Source: RUG14300 sp964391805
GTDB lineage: Bacteria > Bacillota > Clostridia > Christensenellales > CAG-1252
NCBI GenBank assembly: GCA_964391805.1
Contig: CAYMNK010000007.1
Coordinates: forward strand, 1-64,000
Reading direction: 5' to 3'
Length of the DNA stretch: 64,000 bases
The notes below the pieces were generated by a model. It saw only the letters and a program-made list of their open reading frames with translations, made no database searches and had not been told where the DNA came from. Below are positions 44,036-53,163 of this stretch, in pieces; within the stretch, counting starts at the first letter, position 1, and the number at the start of each line of letters is the position of its first letter. A program made the position numbers and the translations under genes.

Positions 44036-45403
44036 TTAGGATTCTAATATCTTCTTTTCTATTGCTTCAAGTTCGGTGAGCCACACAGATTCTTTCTTAT
44101 TAAGTGAATATACACCTTGTAAGAAGTTAGCCATAGGAGTCCAATATGCACTCATTCTCGAAACACCGGGTTTAAGGTTGCTGTATTCACTTTGATCAAC
44201 TACAACTTTTACCGTTTCACTGCCGCTTCCGACTGCATCTTCGAATAAATCTACTTGGGTGGGACAAAACTCTCTTTGCTCAAGCCTTATTTGTTGATTA
44301 TCGTCGTTTGCAAGGAATGCCGCGACTCTACAAGCTTCTGCTGTATCTTTTGCACTGCGAATATTATTAGGTTTATTAGAAATACCGTACATTTTAATAC
44401 CCGAGAAGCTTACCAATTGAGTGTCTTTTCCGTCAAGCTTAATGGTAGGAAGCATTGCTACGCCGAAGTTATCGCCTAAAGCATCCTTGAACTGAGATAT
44501 CATGTGAGGACCTGAAATCATAGCCGCAATCGTGCCTTGCTTCAATGCTGCAGTTTGATCTGCCTTAACAATGCTCTTAAGTTTGTCTTGTTTGCCTAAC
44601 CATTGAATATAATTACATGCCTTAACAGCCTTATCGTTAGCAAGATCTACGCTATCGGCGTCGATTCCCTGTGTACCGAAAATTTCTACGCCTGCGGTGT
44701 ATAAAAACGTTGTGGTATAGTAGCTGTCCGCCATATCTATACCCAAGTTATGCTCTACGCCGGGAATGGACTTAGACAATAAAGTTTCTAAACTTCTAAC
44801 GTCGTTTTCGCTAACTTTAGATTTGTTGTAGTATAAGAAGGTATTTTCGTACGAATAAGGAATACCATAGTATTTACCGCCTTCTTTACACGAGGTGATC
44901 GCTACATCGATTTGGTCCTCTATTTGATCCTTGTATTCGTTAGGAATTTGGTATAAGGCGTCTTGATTACGTAAAATACCGAGTTGGTCGTTTGCGAAAG
45001 AGAATATGTCCGCAGCAGCGTTGACATCACGAGTAACACTGGAACTTACTACGTCCTCACCTACCTTTTCAACCTTAAAATTGTAAGTGTTTTTGCTGTG
45101 AAGCACCTTGTATTCCGCCAACATTTCATTTATCATGTCATAATCTTCTTCTGCGCACCATACGGTTAGATTGTATGTAGAACCGTCATCGGTAACTGTG
45201 GAACTACCGCCCGAAGAAGAACCGCCCGACGTATTACCGCCTGAAGAGGAACTACCGCCGGAGGTATTGCCGTTTGAATTACCGCCCTCGCCGTTATTTC
45301 CGCCGGTTTGAACATATACGTATACAATTTCTTTATCGCAAGCTACGAGCAACGTAGTCGATATTAATACTATTGCTAATAATACAATCAATAATTTTTT
45401 CAT
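44036..45403 (-). CDS. malE: Maltodextrin-binding lipoprotein MalE
   Basis: 455 residues, extracellular solute-binding protein family 1. Lipobox TTLLVAC (C22), then a Gly/Ser/Asn-rich flexible linker (about 32-70) and the binding domain with NLTVWCAEEDY, YGIPYSYENTFLYYNK and AAMISGPHMISQF. It collects linear maltodextrins released by the amylase and pullulanase and passes them to MalFG. AAGGAG precedes the ATG. It lies between the starch-binding lipoproteins and malF in one operon. Exact sugar length preference cannot be read. Confidence 0.92.
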   Translation of the reverse strand: MKKLLIVLLAIVLISTTLLVACDKEIVYVYVQTGGNNGEGGNSNGNTSGGSSSSGGNTSGGSSSGGSSTVTDDGSTYNLTVWCAEEDYDMINEMLAEYKVLHSKNTYNFKVEKVGEDVVSSSVTRDVNAAADIFSFANDQLGILRNQDALYQIPNEYKDQIEDQIDVAITSCKEGGKYYGIPYSYENTFLYYNKSKVSENDVRSLETLLSKSIPGVEHNLGIDMADSYYTTTFLYTAGVEIFGTQGIDADSVDLANDKAVKACNYIQWLGKQDKLKSIVKADQTAALKQGTIAAMISGPHMISQFKDALGDNFGVAMLPTIKLDGKDTQLVSFSGIKMYGISNKPNNIRSAKDTAEACRVAAFLANDDNQQIRLEQREFCPTQVDLFEDAVGSGSETVKVVVDQSEYSNLKPGVSRMSAYWTPMANFLQGVYSLNKKESVWLTELEAIEKKILES

Positions 45404-45430
45404 ATTTTTCTCCTTAATTTATGCCTTATT

Positions 45431-47725
45431 CTATTCCATTGAGTCAACCCAACCGTTCTTGTAATATAACGTATTGCCTGACGGTATAACTAAATCGTAA
45501 GTTTGGTCTTTAGGCTTTTGAGGATTATCTACAAGACCTCTATCAAATACAATGTTTGCGTACTTAGCGGTATCGATCTCTATTACATACCAACCATCGT
45601 GTCCATCTACCTTTTCCATCTTTTCACCCGGCCATGAAACTTTTGGCGTGTTCCCGGTCCAACAATATGCGTAGACTTCCGACCAACCTTGACTGTTATA
45701 GTAATATATTTTTGTTATTACCTCGACAGGTTTTGACTCGATATCGAATCCGTCCACCCACATATAACCGTTGTAGTATGGTTTTTCGCTATTTACAAGA
45801 AGGTTCGTAGTTTGATGACCGTCACCGCTACTACCGTCGTTGAATATTATCTTCTCGAAGAAGGTGTTTACTTCTACCGAGTACCAGCCTTCGTGGTCTT
45901 CGACCTTTTTTATAGTATTTCCGGGCCATGAGGCATACTCTATCGCCTTGCCGGTAGAATCATTCCAAAGATAAGCATGTACCTCTTTCCATCCCAAATA
46001 GTTGTAGAAGTAGACCGTTATGTTTTCGGTAGTCGTATTTTGAGGTGCAGCTACATAAATTGAATCGGAGCCGTCCTCGTATATTTTGACATAAATGATA
46101 TATTCGCCGTCGGCTGTCGCCATACCAGTAAATCCACAGTCAGATTCGTAATTAGTGTATTCTTTTCCGTCATTATCGATTATTTCGATTACGTCATCCT
46201 TATTGAGTTGGATAGTATAGAAATATTCGAATTGTGAATATTGGGGAGCCGGATTTTCGATAAGCTCATATTGACTACCGTTGGCGTTGATGAATATTGA
46301 ATATTCGGGCAATACAACCCATACCGAATCGCCATCTGCATACTTCTTGGCGTATACGGTATACTCGCCTTCACGAACTGCTGTTCCCGTAAAGCCACAA
46401 CCTTCCTCATAGTTGACGAACTCGAAGCCGTCGGCATCGGATATCACTATCTTATCTCCGCGATTGAGCGTAAAACTACCATAATATTCCGATACAATAT
46501 TGGGATCTTCGGGAGTTTCGTTTTTAACGAGTTTGTATTGATATTTACCGTTTACATTAACAGTCACACTGTATTGGACAGATTCAGCGGGTTTTTCGGC
46601 ATAATTCACGCCGTTTTTATAATAAGGTTTATCCTTATCGAAGCTAACGGTTGCAACAGTATTCCCTCCGTTTTTAACTACAATACTCGTTACTTCCTCA
46701 TCCACGTTGAGGGTGAACCAATTTTCGGAGTTTGCAAGCGAAGTGAACACTTCGTTTTCTTTGAATAACGTTTCGCCCTTGTACAAGTCTGCACTTAGAG
46801 ATGTAGCCTCATCGTTATAGATATACACAGGATAAGATTTTACAATCTTTTCAACCCATTTAGCATATATTGTTGTGTTTGCCGTTATGTTGAAGGTGCT
46901 GTACTTGGATGTAAATTCCGCTTCTATCAAACAGTAAGAGTCAAAATACCATCCCGAGAAAATGAAACCTTCGCGAGTAGGATCCTCAGGTCTTGTAACA
47001 GCTTTATTGTTTTCGGCAAAAACTGTTTTAGACTCCGATCCTTCATAATTCATATCGAAAGTTACAGTCCAGCCTTCTGGTGTTACGACATCACCATCTT
47101 CGCCTTCTAATTGTGTGAAAGTTATAGTTGATGTTCCTTCGCTATCGCTGTACCCTGGTGCGCGTGCTACGATATATAAATCGTATGTTCCTTTTGGTAA
47201 GCCGACTATTTTACCGCTCATACCGGTCGTACCTTGCTTAGCTTCTATTTTATATTCCTTAATAGAACCGTCGGAGTTCACAACCATCGCTACGTATTCT
47301 TTAGCGCCGTCTACCGAACTCCAACCGAGAGTTCCGTCGGCTTTTGCCGTGAATTTTTTAGGAGTCGAGAGTTGTCTCGAATAATCGAAATCGAGTCTCG
47401 AACGATCGGATAATACATCGAGTTGACCGTATTTATCGAACGTAACCGCTCTTACCCACATATAATTGACTTGTCCGCTTATCAAACTCGGTTGAATGCT
47501 CTCGTTATCAGCATTGAAACTTGTAGTCGTTAAGAAGAATCTATCCGATACGTTGTCATTGAAATATACGAGGTAGCCTTCGGCTCCTTCTACCTGATTC
47601 CAAGAAAATACGCCGTTACTAAGAATAAGATCACGAGGGGATTGTAGCTTCTCGGACGAACAGCCTACAAGGACTACACCCAATATAACTATAAATATTG
47701 CCAATATAATCAATTTCTTTTTCAT
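45431..47725 (-). CDS. Starch-binding lipoprotein with two CBM26 modules
   Basis: 764 residues. Lipobox VVLVGC (C22). In order: two fibronectin-like segments (about 28-215), an InlB/Listeria-Bacteroides repeat (TREGFIFSGWYFD, about 225-290), a small YxxNGVNY segment, two copies of the unnamed module X (about 385-550), and two C-terminal CBM26-like starch-binding modules (VYFYNYLGWKEVHAYLWND; YYNSQGWSEVYAYCW), each with WPG and HxGWY. No catalytic domain. The start overlaps the upstream stop (ATGA). It probably docks starch granules or long dextrins at the surface for the amylase and MalE. Confidence 0.85.
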   Translation of the reverse strand: MKKKLIILAIFIVILGVVLVGCSSEKLQSPRDLILSNGVFSWNQVEGAEGYLVYFNDNVSDRFFLTTTSFNADNESIQPSLISGQVNYMWVRAVTFDKYGQLDVLSDRSRLDFDYSRQLSTPKKFTAKADGTLGWSSVDGAKEYVAMVVNSDGSIKEYKIEAKQGTTGMSGKIVGLPKGTYDLYIVARAPGYSDSEGTSTITFTQLEGEDGDVVTPEGWTVTFDMNYEGSESKTVFAENNKAVTRPEDPTREGFIFSGWYFDSYCLIEAEFTSKYSTFNITANTTIYAKWVEKIVKSYPVYIYNDEATSLSADLYKGETLFKENEVFTSLANSENWFTLNVDEEVTSIVVKNGGNTVATVSFDKDKPYYKNGVNYAEKPAESVQYSVTVNVNGKYQYKLVKNETPEDPNIVSEYYGSFTLNRGDKIVISDADGFEFVNYEEGCGFTGTAVREGEYTVYAKKYADGDSVWVVLPEYSIFINANGSQYELIENPAPQYSQFEYFYTIQLNKDDVIEIIDNDGKEYTNYESDCGFTGMATADGEYIIYVKIYEDGSDSIYVAAPQNTTTENITVYFYNYLGWKEVHAYLWNDSTGKAIEYASWPGNTIKKVEDHEGWYSVEVNTFFEKIIFNDGSSGDGHQTTNLLVNSEKPYYNGYMWVDGFDIESKPVEVITKIYYYNSQGWSEVYAYCWTGNTPKVSWPGEKMEKVDGHDGWYVIEIDTAKYANIVFDRGLVDNPQKPKDQTYDLVIPSGNTLYYKNGWVDSME

Positions 47726-50289
47726 GATTTATCTCCTTCGGCTTGCCATTTCAATATAAGTTTATCTCCGTCAAGAACCCATACGTCGCTAACTGCATTC
47801 AACTTGTCGACAAGGTCGCTAACGCTATCCACAGTGCAATCGACACTTGTCGCTTCATTACCATTCAAGATAATCTTATTTTCTTGGGTACCTGTCGCTA
47901 CACCTGCCTCGATGTCTTTACCTATAGCTGTTGCTTTAACATAGTAGCAATCGTTAATCATATTGTTGAAGCCTGCTATTCCGCCTATGGTCAAGGGCGT
48001 ACCGCCAACCAAGCCCGACGAGGCTGTTGCCGTTGCAGTAGTGAAACTGTTGTTAAGCACAAGACACAATTTACCAGATTTGAAGTCTCCGGTAATATCT
48101 TCGGTTTTGTTCCATTGCGTACCGTCGGGACTCATTCTTACAAAGATTACACCTGTAAGATCTTCGGCGTCTATTCCGATATCGGCGTAGTAGTATTGCT
48201 TATTAGCAAAAGATACAGTGTTCATTTTGATACCGGGCCATGAGATCGAAATATTCTTACCCCAATAGTATAAATATATTTGAGCACTGTCTGCGGGGAT
48301 CCAACTACAATTAGTGTAGTCGAGATACACTCTGCTTGCCTTTAATCTATCGGCTTCTATGTCGAATTTAGCATCGCTGTAACAATTAACTACACCTAAT
48401 GGACTATTTTCCTCGTTATAGCCGTAGTTGTCACCAACTATACCACCTATACCGTTAGCGCCGATTAACTTGCCTACATTGTAACAAGAAAGTATTTGTG
48501 CGTTAGCATAACTCATTTTACCTACTTCGTTGATACCGTCACCGCCATTCTTACCTGCGATACCGCCGCCATAACTAGTAACGTTTATCGTACCCGAATT
48601 GTAGGATAGGCTGACTGAACTTTGGAATTGAAGAACGCCGTCATAAAGATTGGCATTGTAGCCTACGATACCGCCTGCATATGTGGTAGCGCTTATGTCG
48701 CCTTCGTTACCACATTCGGTAATGATTCCGTTGTTTCTTGCGACTATACCGCCTACCGTGGTATTACCCGAAACGGAGCCGTAGTTTTTACAACCCTTAA
48801 CGATACCAGAATCAGAATTGAATATAGCGATTCCGCCCGATTCGTTAGAGCCGTATATCGTGGTAGTTGATTCGATGGTACAATTAATAATCGTTCCCTT
48901 GTTAATGGATACAAGACCGCTTGCACCGTCTCTTACAGCATAAATCGAACTATTCCTAACGATTACGTTTTCGACTAAACCTCTGTTGGTATACGCAAGA
49001 ATGGAGCATTCGCCACCCTTATTATGTAAATTACCGTCATTGGTTCTAACGGTCCAAGTCCGCCAATTGGCATTATCGAACACGAGATTTTTAACTACTC
49101 CCGTCTTAGCTATAGAATCAAATATAGAGGAATACCCGTCCTTATAATACACCGCTGTGTTGGATAAAGCATATCCGTTGCCGTCCAATACGCCCGAGAA
49201 TGAACCCAAATTATAGAAGTTACTATAATCTTCGTCATCCTTGGGAGAATACTCTTCAAGCACTATATCGTTGGATAGTTTGTAGTTCATACTGAGATTG
49301 ACGCTCTCATAGTATTCTATATATCTCATTTCTTCGGGAGTGGATATGATAAAGGGATTACCCTCGCTTCCGTCGCCCTTTTCGCTCGAAAAATAGGATA
49401 CTTCACTTCCGTCACTCTCACCGATGGAAATGTCGGTATTACCCGCCCAAACCGATTTAACAAGAAACTTATTAGAACGATCGCTTTCGAGCTCGGTAAT
49501 AGTAGTTACCGTATTGTTTACGTCTTGTATGTAATAAACATTGGCACCGAGAACCTCGTCGAATTTGAGCACATCGCCGTCCATTCTAACGTTTTGAGGT
49601 GCAGGATAATGCACAGTACCTTTAGCCGACAAATACTTGACCGTAACAGCTTGACTGTCGAGTACATATACGCCGTCACCTACAAATTTAACCGATATTT
49701 CCGCATCCTCATTGCATTGAGTTAGGTCAAAACTCTCGGAATCGGCATCGAGAAGGTTTTCTTTACCGTTAACCGATACCGACACGTTTTTTGCAGAAGA
49801 ATTGGTACTCCATATCAATTTACCGTCGGAATAATCGAGTGATGGGTATACCATAGCGCTACCCTTATGGGTGTAGACAAGGGCTTCCGACCAATCGGTA
49901 CAATTATCTTCGTTTACCGCTCTAACCCTAATATTGAATACACCGTCCGCCGGAAGCGGTTCAACGAGTAAAAGACTGTAACTTGTAAATCTATGCCCTT
50001 CAATAACATTGCCGTTAACCTCGATATCATAATTCGATGCGCCAGCAATCTTAGACCAACTCAACAATCCCGCCGAAGTTACCTTCAAATCGGTAGGTAC
50101 CGTTACTTCCGGGGTAACGGGTTCGTCGGGTTTGTTTTGGTTATTGGGATTATTGGGGCTATCGGGAGCGAATTGCCATAATCCGCCACCGATTTCGAGT
50201 TTCCCGTCGCTACAACCCACTAAGCATATCGATATGCTTAGGATCATAACGAATATCATTATTATTAATAGTTTTTTCTTCATTTTCAT
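47722..50289 (-). CDS. Surface lipoprotein with GLUG-type repeats and a CBM26-like insert
   Basis: 855 residues. Lipobox ICLVGC (C26), then three fibronectin-like segments (about 60-300), a beta-helical region with GGIVGYN/GGIVARN/GGIAGKN repeats (about 300-640, GLUG-like, resembling IgA-protease/adhesin repeats), and a YLYYWGKNISISWPGIKM segment (about 670-700) that looks like a divergent CBM26, inserted before the last GLUG repeats. No enzyme motif. GGAG precedes the start; its end overlaps the next gene by 4 bp. The starch-operon position suggests a glycan-binding or granule-adhesion role. Confidence 0.8.
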   Translation of the reverse strand: MKMKKKLLIIMIFVMILSISICLVGCSDGKLEIGGGLWQFAPDSPNNPNNQNKPDEPVTPEVTVPTDLKVTSAGLLSWSKIAGASNYDIEVNGNVIEGHRFTSYSLLLVEPLPADGVFNIRVRAVNEDNCTDWSEALVYTHKGSAMVYPSLDYSDGKLIWSTNSSAKNVSVSVNGKENLLDADSESFDLTQCNEDAEISVKFVGDGVYVLDSQAVTVKYLSAKGTVHYPAPQNVRMDGDVLKFDEVLGANVYYIQDVNNTVTTITELESDRSNKFLVKSVWAGNTDISIGESDGSEVSYFSSEKGDGSEGNPFIISTPEEMRYIEYYESVNLSMNYKLSNDIVLEEYSPKDDEDYSNFYNLGSFSGVLDGNGYALSNTAVYYKDGYSSIFDSIAKTGVVKNLVFDNANWRTWTVRTNDGNLHNKGGECSILAYTNRGLVENVIVRNSSIYAVRDGASGLVSINKGTIINCTIESTTTIYGSNESGGIAIFNSDSGIVKGCKNYGSVSGNTTVGGIVARNNGIITECGNEGDISATTYAGGIVGYNANLYDGVLQFQSSVSLSYNSGTINVTSYGGGIAGKNGGDGINEVGKMSYANAQILSCYNVGKLIGANGIGGIVGDNYGYNEENSPLGVVNCYSDAKFDIEADRLKASRVYLDYTNCSWIPADSAQIYLYYWGKNISISWPGIKMNTVSFANKQYYYADIGIDAEDLTGVIFVRMSPDGTQWNKTEDITGDFKSGKLCLVLNNSFTTATATASSGLVGGTPLTIGGIAGFNNMINDCYYVKATAIGKDIEAGVATGTQENKIILNGNEATSVDCTVDSVSDLVDKLNAVSDVWVLDGDKLILKWQAEGDKS

Positions 50290-50301
50290 TCAAATCTCCT
50301 T

Positions 50302-53028
50302 TTAGCTTGAGATTTTAGCGACAACACATCCGCCTGCGGGAATATATTCAAGGCTTGCTCCCGCGGAAGCACATATCAATTCGGCGTTACCGAATACGGT
50401 ACGTGCATTCGCATATTCCGAAGTCGTAAAATTGCATACAACCCAATAGGTTGTTCCCTCATACGTTCTCGTGAAGGCGAACATATCACTATTGCCGAAT
50501 TTCTTGAAAGCATAATCGCCATAACGAATCACGTTATCTTCCGATTTTAGTTTAGTCCACTTCCTTACCTCGTTTAGGAAGGAACTCTCGTCGGCAAGTT
50601 GTTCCTCCGCACCCGGTAGTTTTTCGTTATAGCTATCCCACTTAACATAGTAGGTCTTATCGCCCGATATGGAGTAATTGGTGGTATAGATACTGCCCTC
50701 TGCTGTGGTCGTCCACTTGAACGGCTGTCTGTATTGACGATCTACGTGCGGTGAATTCTTATTTTCGCCTGTACCGTAGTTACTGCTCATACCCAATTCG
50801 TCGCCGTAATATATCCAGCTCACGCCCGGCAAGGTCATCATCGCGGCTATAGTGGTCAGCGCTCTCTTTTTTGCGGTTGCGGCATTTGAGCTCGTGATAG
50901 TACCTGCAACCCAGTCAGAACCATTTAACGAACCGGATACGTTATTCATTAGTCTCGGTAAGTCGTGGTTAGATGTAAATATCGAACCGCTCACTTCTCC
51001 GCCATACTTTTTCTCAGTATTGAGTACACCTAAATAACTCCAAGCACCGCCCGAAAGCTTATTGGTATTTGTTCCCGTCGGAACTGATCCGTCGGATGAG
51101 GTGTTTTCTCCTGCCAATCCGCTACCCCATGCCATACCTGCTGCAAGTTGACCGAGATTATAGTACATATAGAAATCGAGCATTCCGTCAAAAGCTTGAT
51201 AATACGGAGCAACCCTATAAGCGTGTCCGTCGAAATTCTCACCCACCATATAGACATTAGGATTAATCTTCTTAATTCCCGATATGAGCCAAGAGAAGAA
51301 GTTGATGTTCTTGGTAACGTTACTGCTATAATCGGTGTTTGTTGCACTATCGTAGTCGCTGATAATTACATCGCCCGCCTCTGCTGTAACTTCGTCCGCC
51401 ATATAGATATGCTTAACGGCGTCGATTCTAAATCCGTCTACACCTTCGCTTTCGCCTAACAAAGTCATCCAGTATTTTGCGACTTCGAGTATTGCATCTC
51501 TCGTCGGTTGATAATCGTAATTCAATTCGGGCATTCCCGATGCGAACTTAGCATAATACGAATAGGTATATTCGCTGTATTGATACCAACTTTCCGATAA
51601 GTTTTCAGTGTTGTGATTGCGCCAGTGATAGAAACTACGGTAATCGATTCCGTTCTCCTCTACCATCTTAGCGGATTTTTGGAACCATACGTTATTAATG
51701 GATGTATGATTCAATACGAGGTCCATTATAACTTTCATGCCCTTTTCGTGGCATTTTGTGAGCAATTCCTTATAATCGTCCAATGTTCCAAACTTAGGAT
51801 CTACTGCACAGTAATCGATAATATCATAACCGTGATAAGAATCTGATTGCTGTATAGGCGTCAACCATAATACGTCTACGTTCAGCTTTTCTAAATAATC
51901 AAGGTTATTGATAATACCTCTAATATCACCGTAGCCGTCTCCGTCCGAATCGGCAAAGGACGCTACCATTATTTGATAGCCTACACCCGATACGGTGTCG
52001 AAAAGGTCGAGAGGATCCGCAACTTTACCCAAATCTGCCGAACTATCTACGTTAGATATCGATACGTGGGTACCGTCATCGTTTTCGTACGGATTGGATA
52101 TTTCTGTTTTATCCGCTAAATTTAAAACGAAATCGCCTACGTTATCTTGCGTAGCAAAAACATGTATGGATCCGTTGGTGCGAATGGATCTTTCTATCGT
52201 AAAATATTGGTTACCGCCGTCAGATGTCCAGTGTGTACCCGAATTCTTACTCTCGTCGTATACGATCAAGAAACCGATTTCGGTATCGAGATAAGCATCG
52301 ATATTCAAAGCATATTCATCTTTGTAGTTGTCACCATAGTAGCCGTCTTTGAAAAATTGCAAATGTTCGTTTTCGGCATTACCTGCATCGTTATAAATCT
52401 TGGTCATATCAATGTCGCATACCGCTCCGCCGATATCGTCAACAACAACGTTACCGTAAATATCCTTTTCCCAATTAAAGGTTCTACCGGTGTACGCCTT
52501 AGGCCATACCCACATACTCATCTTAGCGTATGCATCGGGATCGTTGTCAAAACGCATATAGTGAATGTACAAGTGACCGTTTTTGCTATTTGCATCGAGG
52601 TTCCTTTCATACTCTTCTATGTCTTCCTGCTTGACGCCTTCTTTCCACAGCGCATACAACGTAATGTTATTAGCGGGCATTACATCGAAGGTGAATTCGT
52701 TTTGATATGTGCCATAGTCGGTAAACCATCCGCCAAAATTATAACCGGTTCTCTTGGGGTTATTGGGCTTGGTTATCTTTTCTCCGGCTTCGATACCGGT
52801 CATTGTGTCTACTTGGGTTGCCTTATCGCCTGTATAAAAATAAATATTATACTTTGCGACAAGGGATTCACTCCCACTGTTTCCACCGCCTTCGCCGTTT
52901 CCGCTGTTTCCCTCATCGGGAACTTGTCCGGGACCGTCATCTTGATTAGGTACGTTACAGCCCACAAACGTAAACAGCATGCACGCTATCATTATTAAAA
53001 CTAATATTTTAAAAAATGTTTTCTTCAT
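50302..53028 (-). CDS. Surface alpha-amylase lipoprotein (GH13)
   Basis: Hydrolyses internal alpha-1,4 bonds of starch. 908 residues. Lipobox TFVGC (C24), a Gly/Asn/Ser linker, an InlB-type repeat (about 57-128), a CBM41-like region (about 150-300) and a GH13 barrel from about 348: DLVLNH (436-441), GFRIDAVKH (nucleophile D536), MVGENFD (acid/base E597) and TSNHDL (D689). HFYHWRNHN-like metal-site residues are partly visible. GGAG lies 11 nt before the ATG. It follows a hairpin-separated gene for the giant binding lipoprotein. The limit dextrins it makes would go to pullulanase and MalE. Confidence 0.92.
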   Translation of the reverse strand: MKKTFFKILVLIMIACMLFTFVGCNVPNQDDGPGQVPDEGNSGNGEGGGNSGSESLVAKYNIYFYTGDKATQVDTMTGIEAGEKITKPNNPKRTGYNFGGWFTDYGTYQNEFTFDVMPANNITLYALWKEGVKQEDIEEYERNLDANSKNGHLYIHYMRFDNDPDAYAKMSMWVWPKAYTGRTFNWEKDIYGNVVVDDIGGAVCDIDMTKIYNDAGNAENEHLQFFKDGYYGDNYKDEYALNIDAYLDTEIGFLIVYDESKNSGTHWTSDGGNQYFTIERSIRTNGSIHVFATQDNVGDFVLNLADKTEISNPYENDDGTHVSISNVDSSADLGKVADPLDLFDTVSGVGYQIMVASFADSDGDGYGDIRGIINNLDYLEKLNVDVLWLTPIQQSDSYHGYDIIDYCAVDPKFGTLDDYKELLTKCHEKGMKVIMDLVLNHTSINNVWFQKSAKMVEENGIDYRSFYHWRNHNTENLSESWYQYSEYTYSYYAKFASGMPELNYDYQPTRDAILEVAKYWMTLLGESEGVDGFRIDAVKHIYMADEVTAEAGDVIISDYDSATNTDYSSNVTKNINFFSWLISGIKKINPNVYMVGENFDGHAYRVAPYYQAFDGMLDFYMYYNLGQLAAGMAWGSGLAGENTSSDGSVPTGTNTNKLSGGAWSYLGVLNTEKKYGGEVSGSIFTSNHDLPRLMNNVSGSLNGSDWVAGTITSSNAATAKKRALTTIAAMMTLPGVSWIYYGDELGMSSNYGTGENKNSPHVDRQYRQPFKWTTTAEGSIYTTNYSISGDKTYYVKWDSYNEKLPGAEEQLADESSFLNEVRKWTKLKSEDNVIRYGDYAFKKFGNSDMFAFTRTYEGTTYWVVCNFTTSEYANARTVFGNAELICASAGASLEYIPAGGCVVAKISS

Positions 53029-53109
53029 CGTCAGATAATCTCCGATTTCCTTCTTTATTATATAATCAATATTTATAGTATCTATTCAATATTATCTATT
53101 ATCAAAACA

Positions 53110-53153
53110 GTAAACAAGGGTGGGATAGATTCCGCTATCTTACCCTTTGTTAC
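53110..53153 (-). other. Long stem-loop between the giant lipoprotein and amylase genes
   Basis: A 19-bp stem (53110-53128 with 53135-53153, loop 6 nt) with only a few mismatches, directly after the stop. On the minus strand TGTTTTGATAAT follows, a weak T run. It may act as a partial terminator or as an mRNA 3'-end stabiliser. Confidence 0.6.
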
Positions 53154-53163
53154 TTTAATTCAG

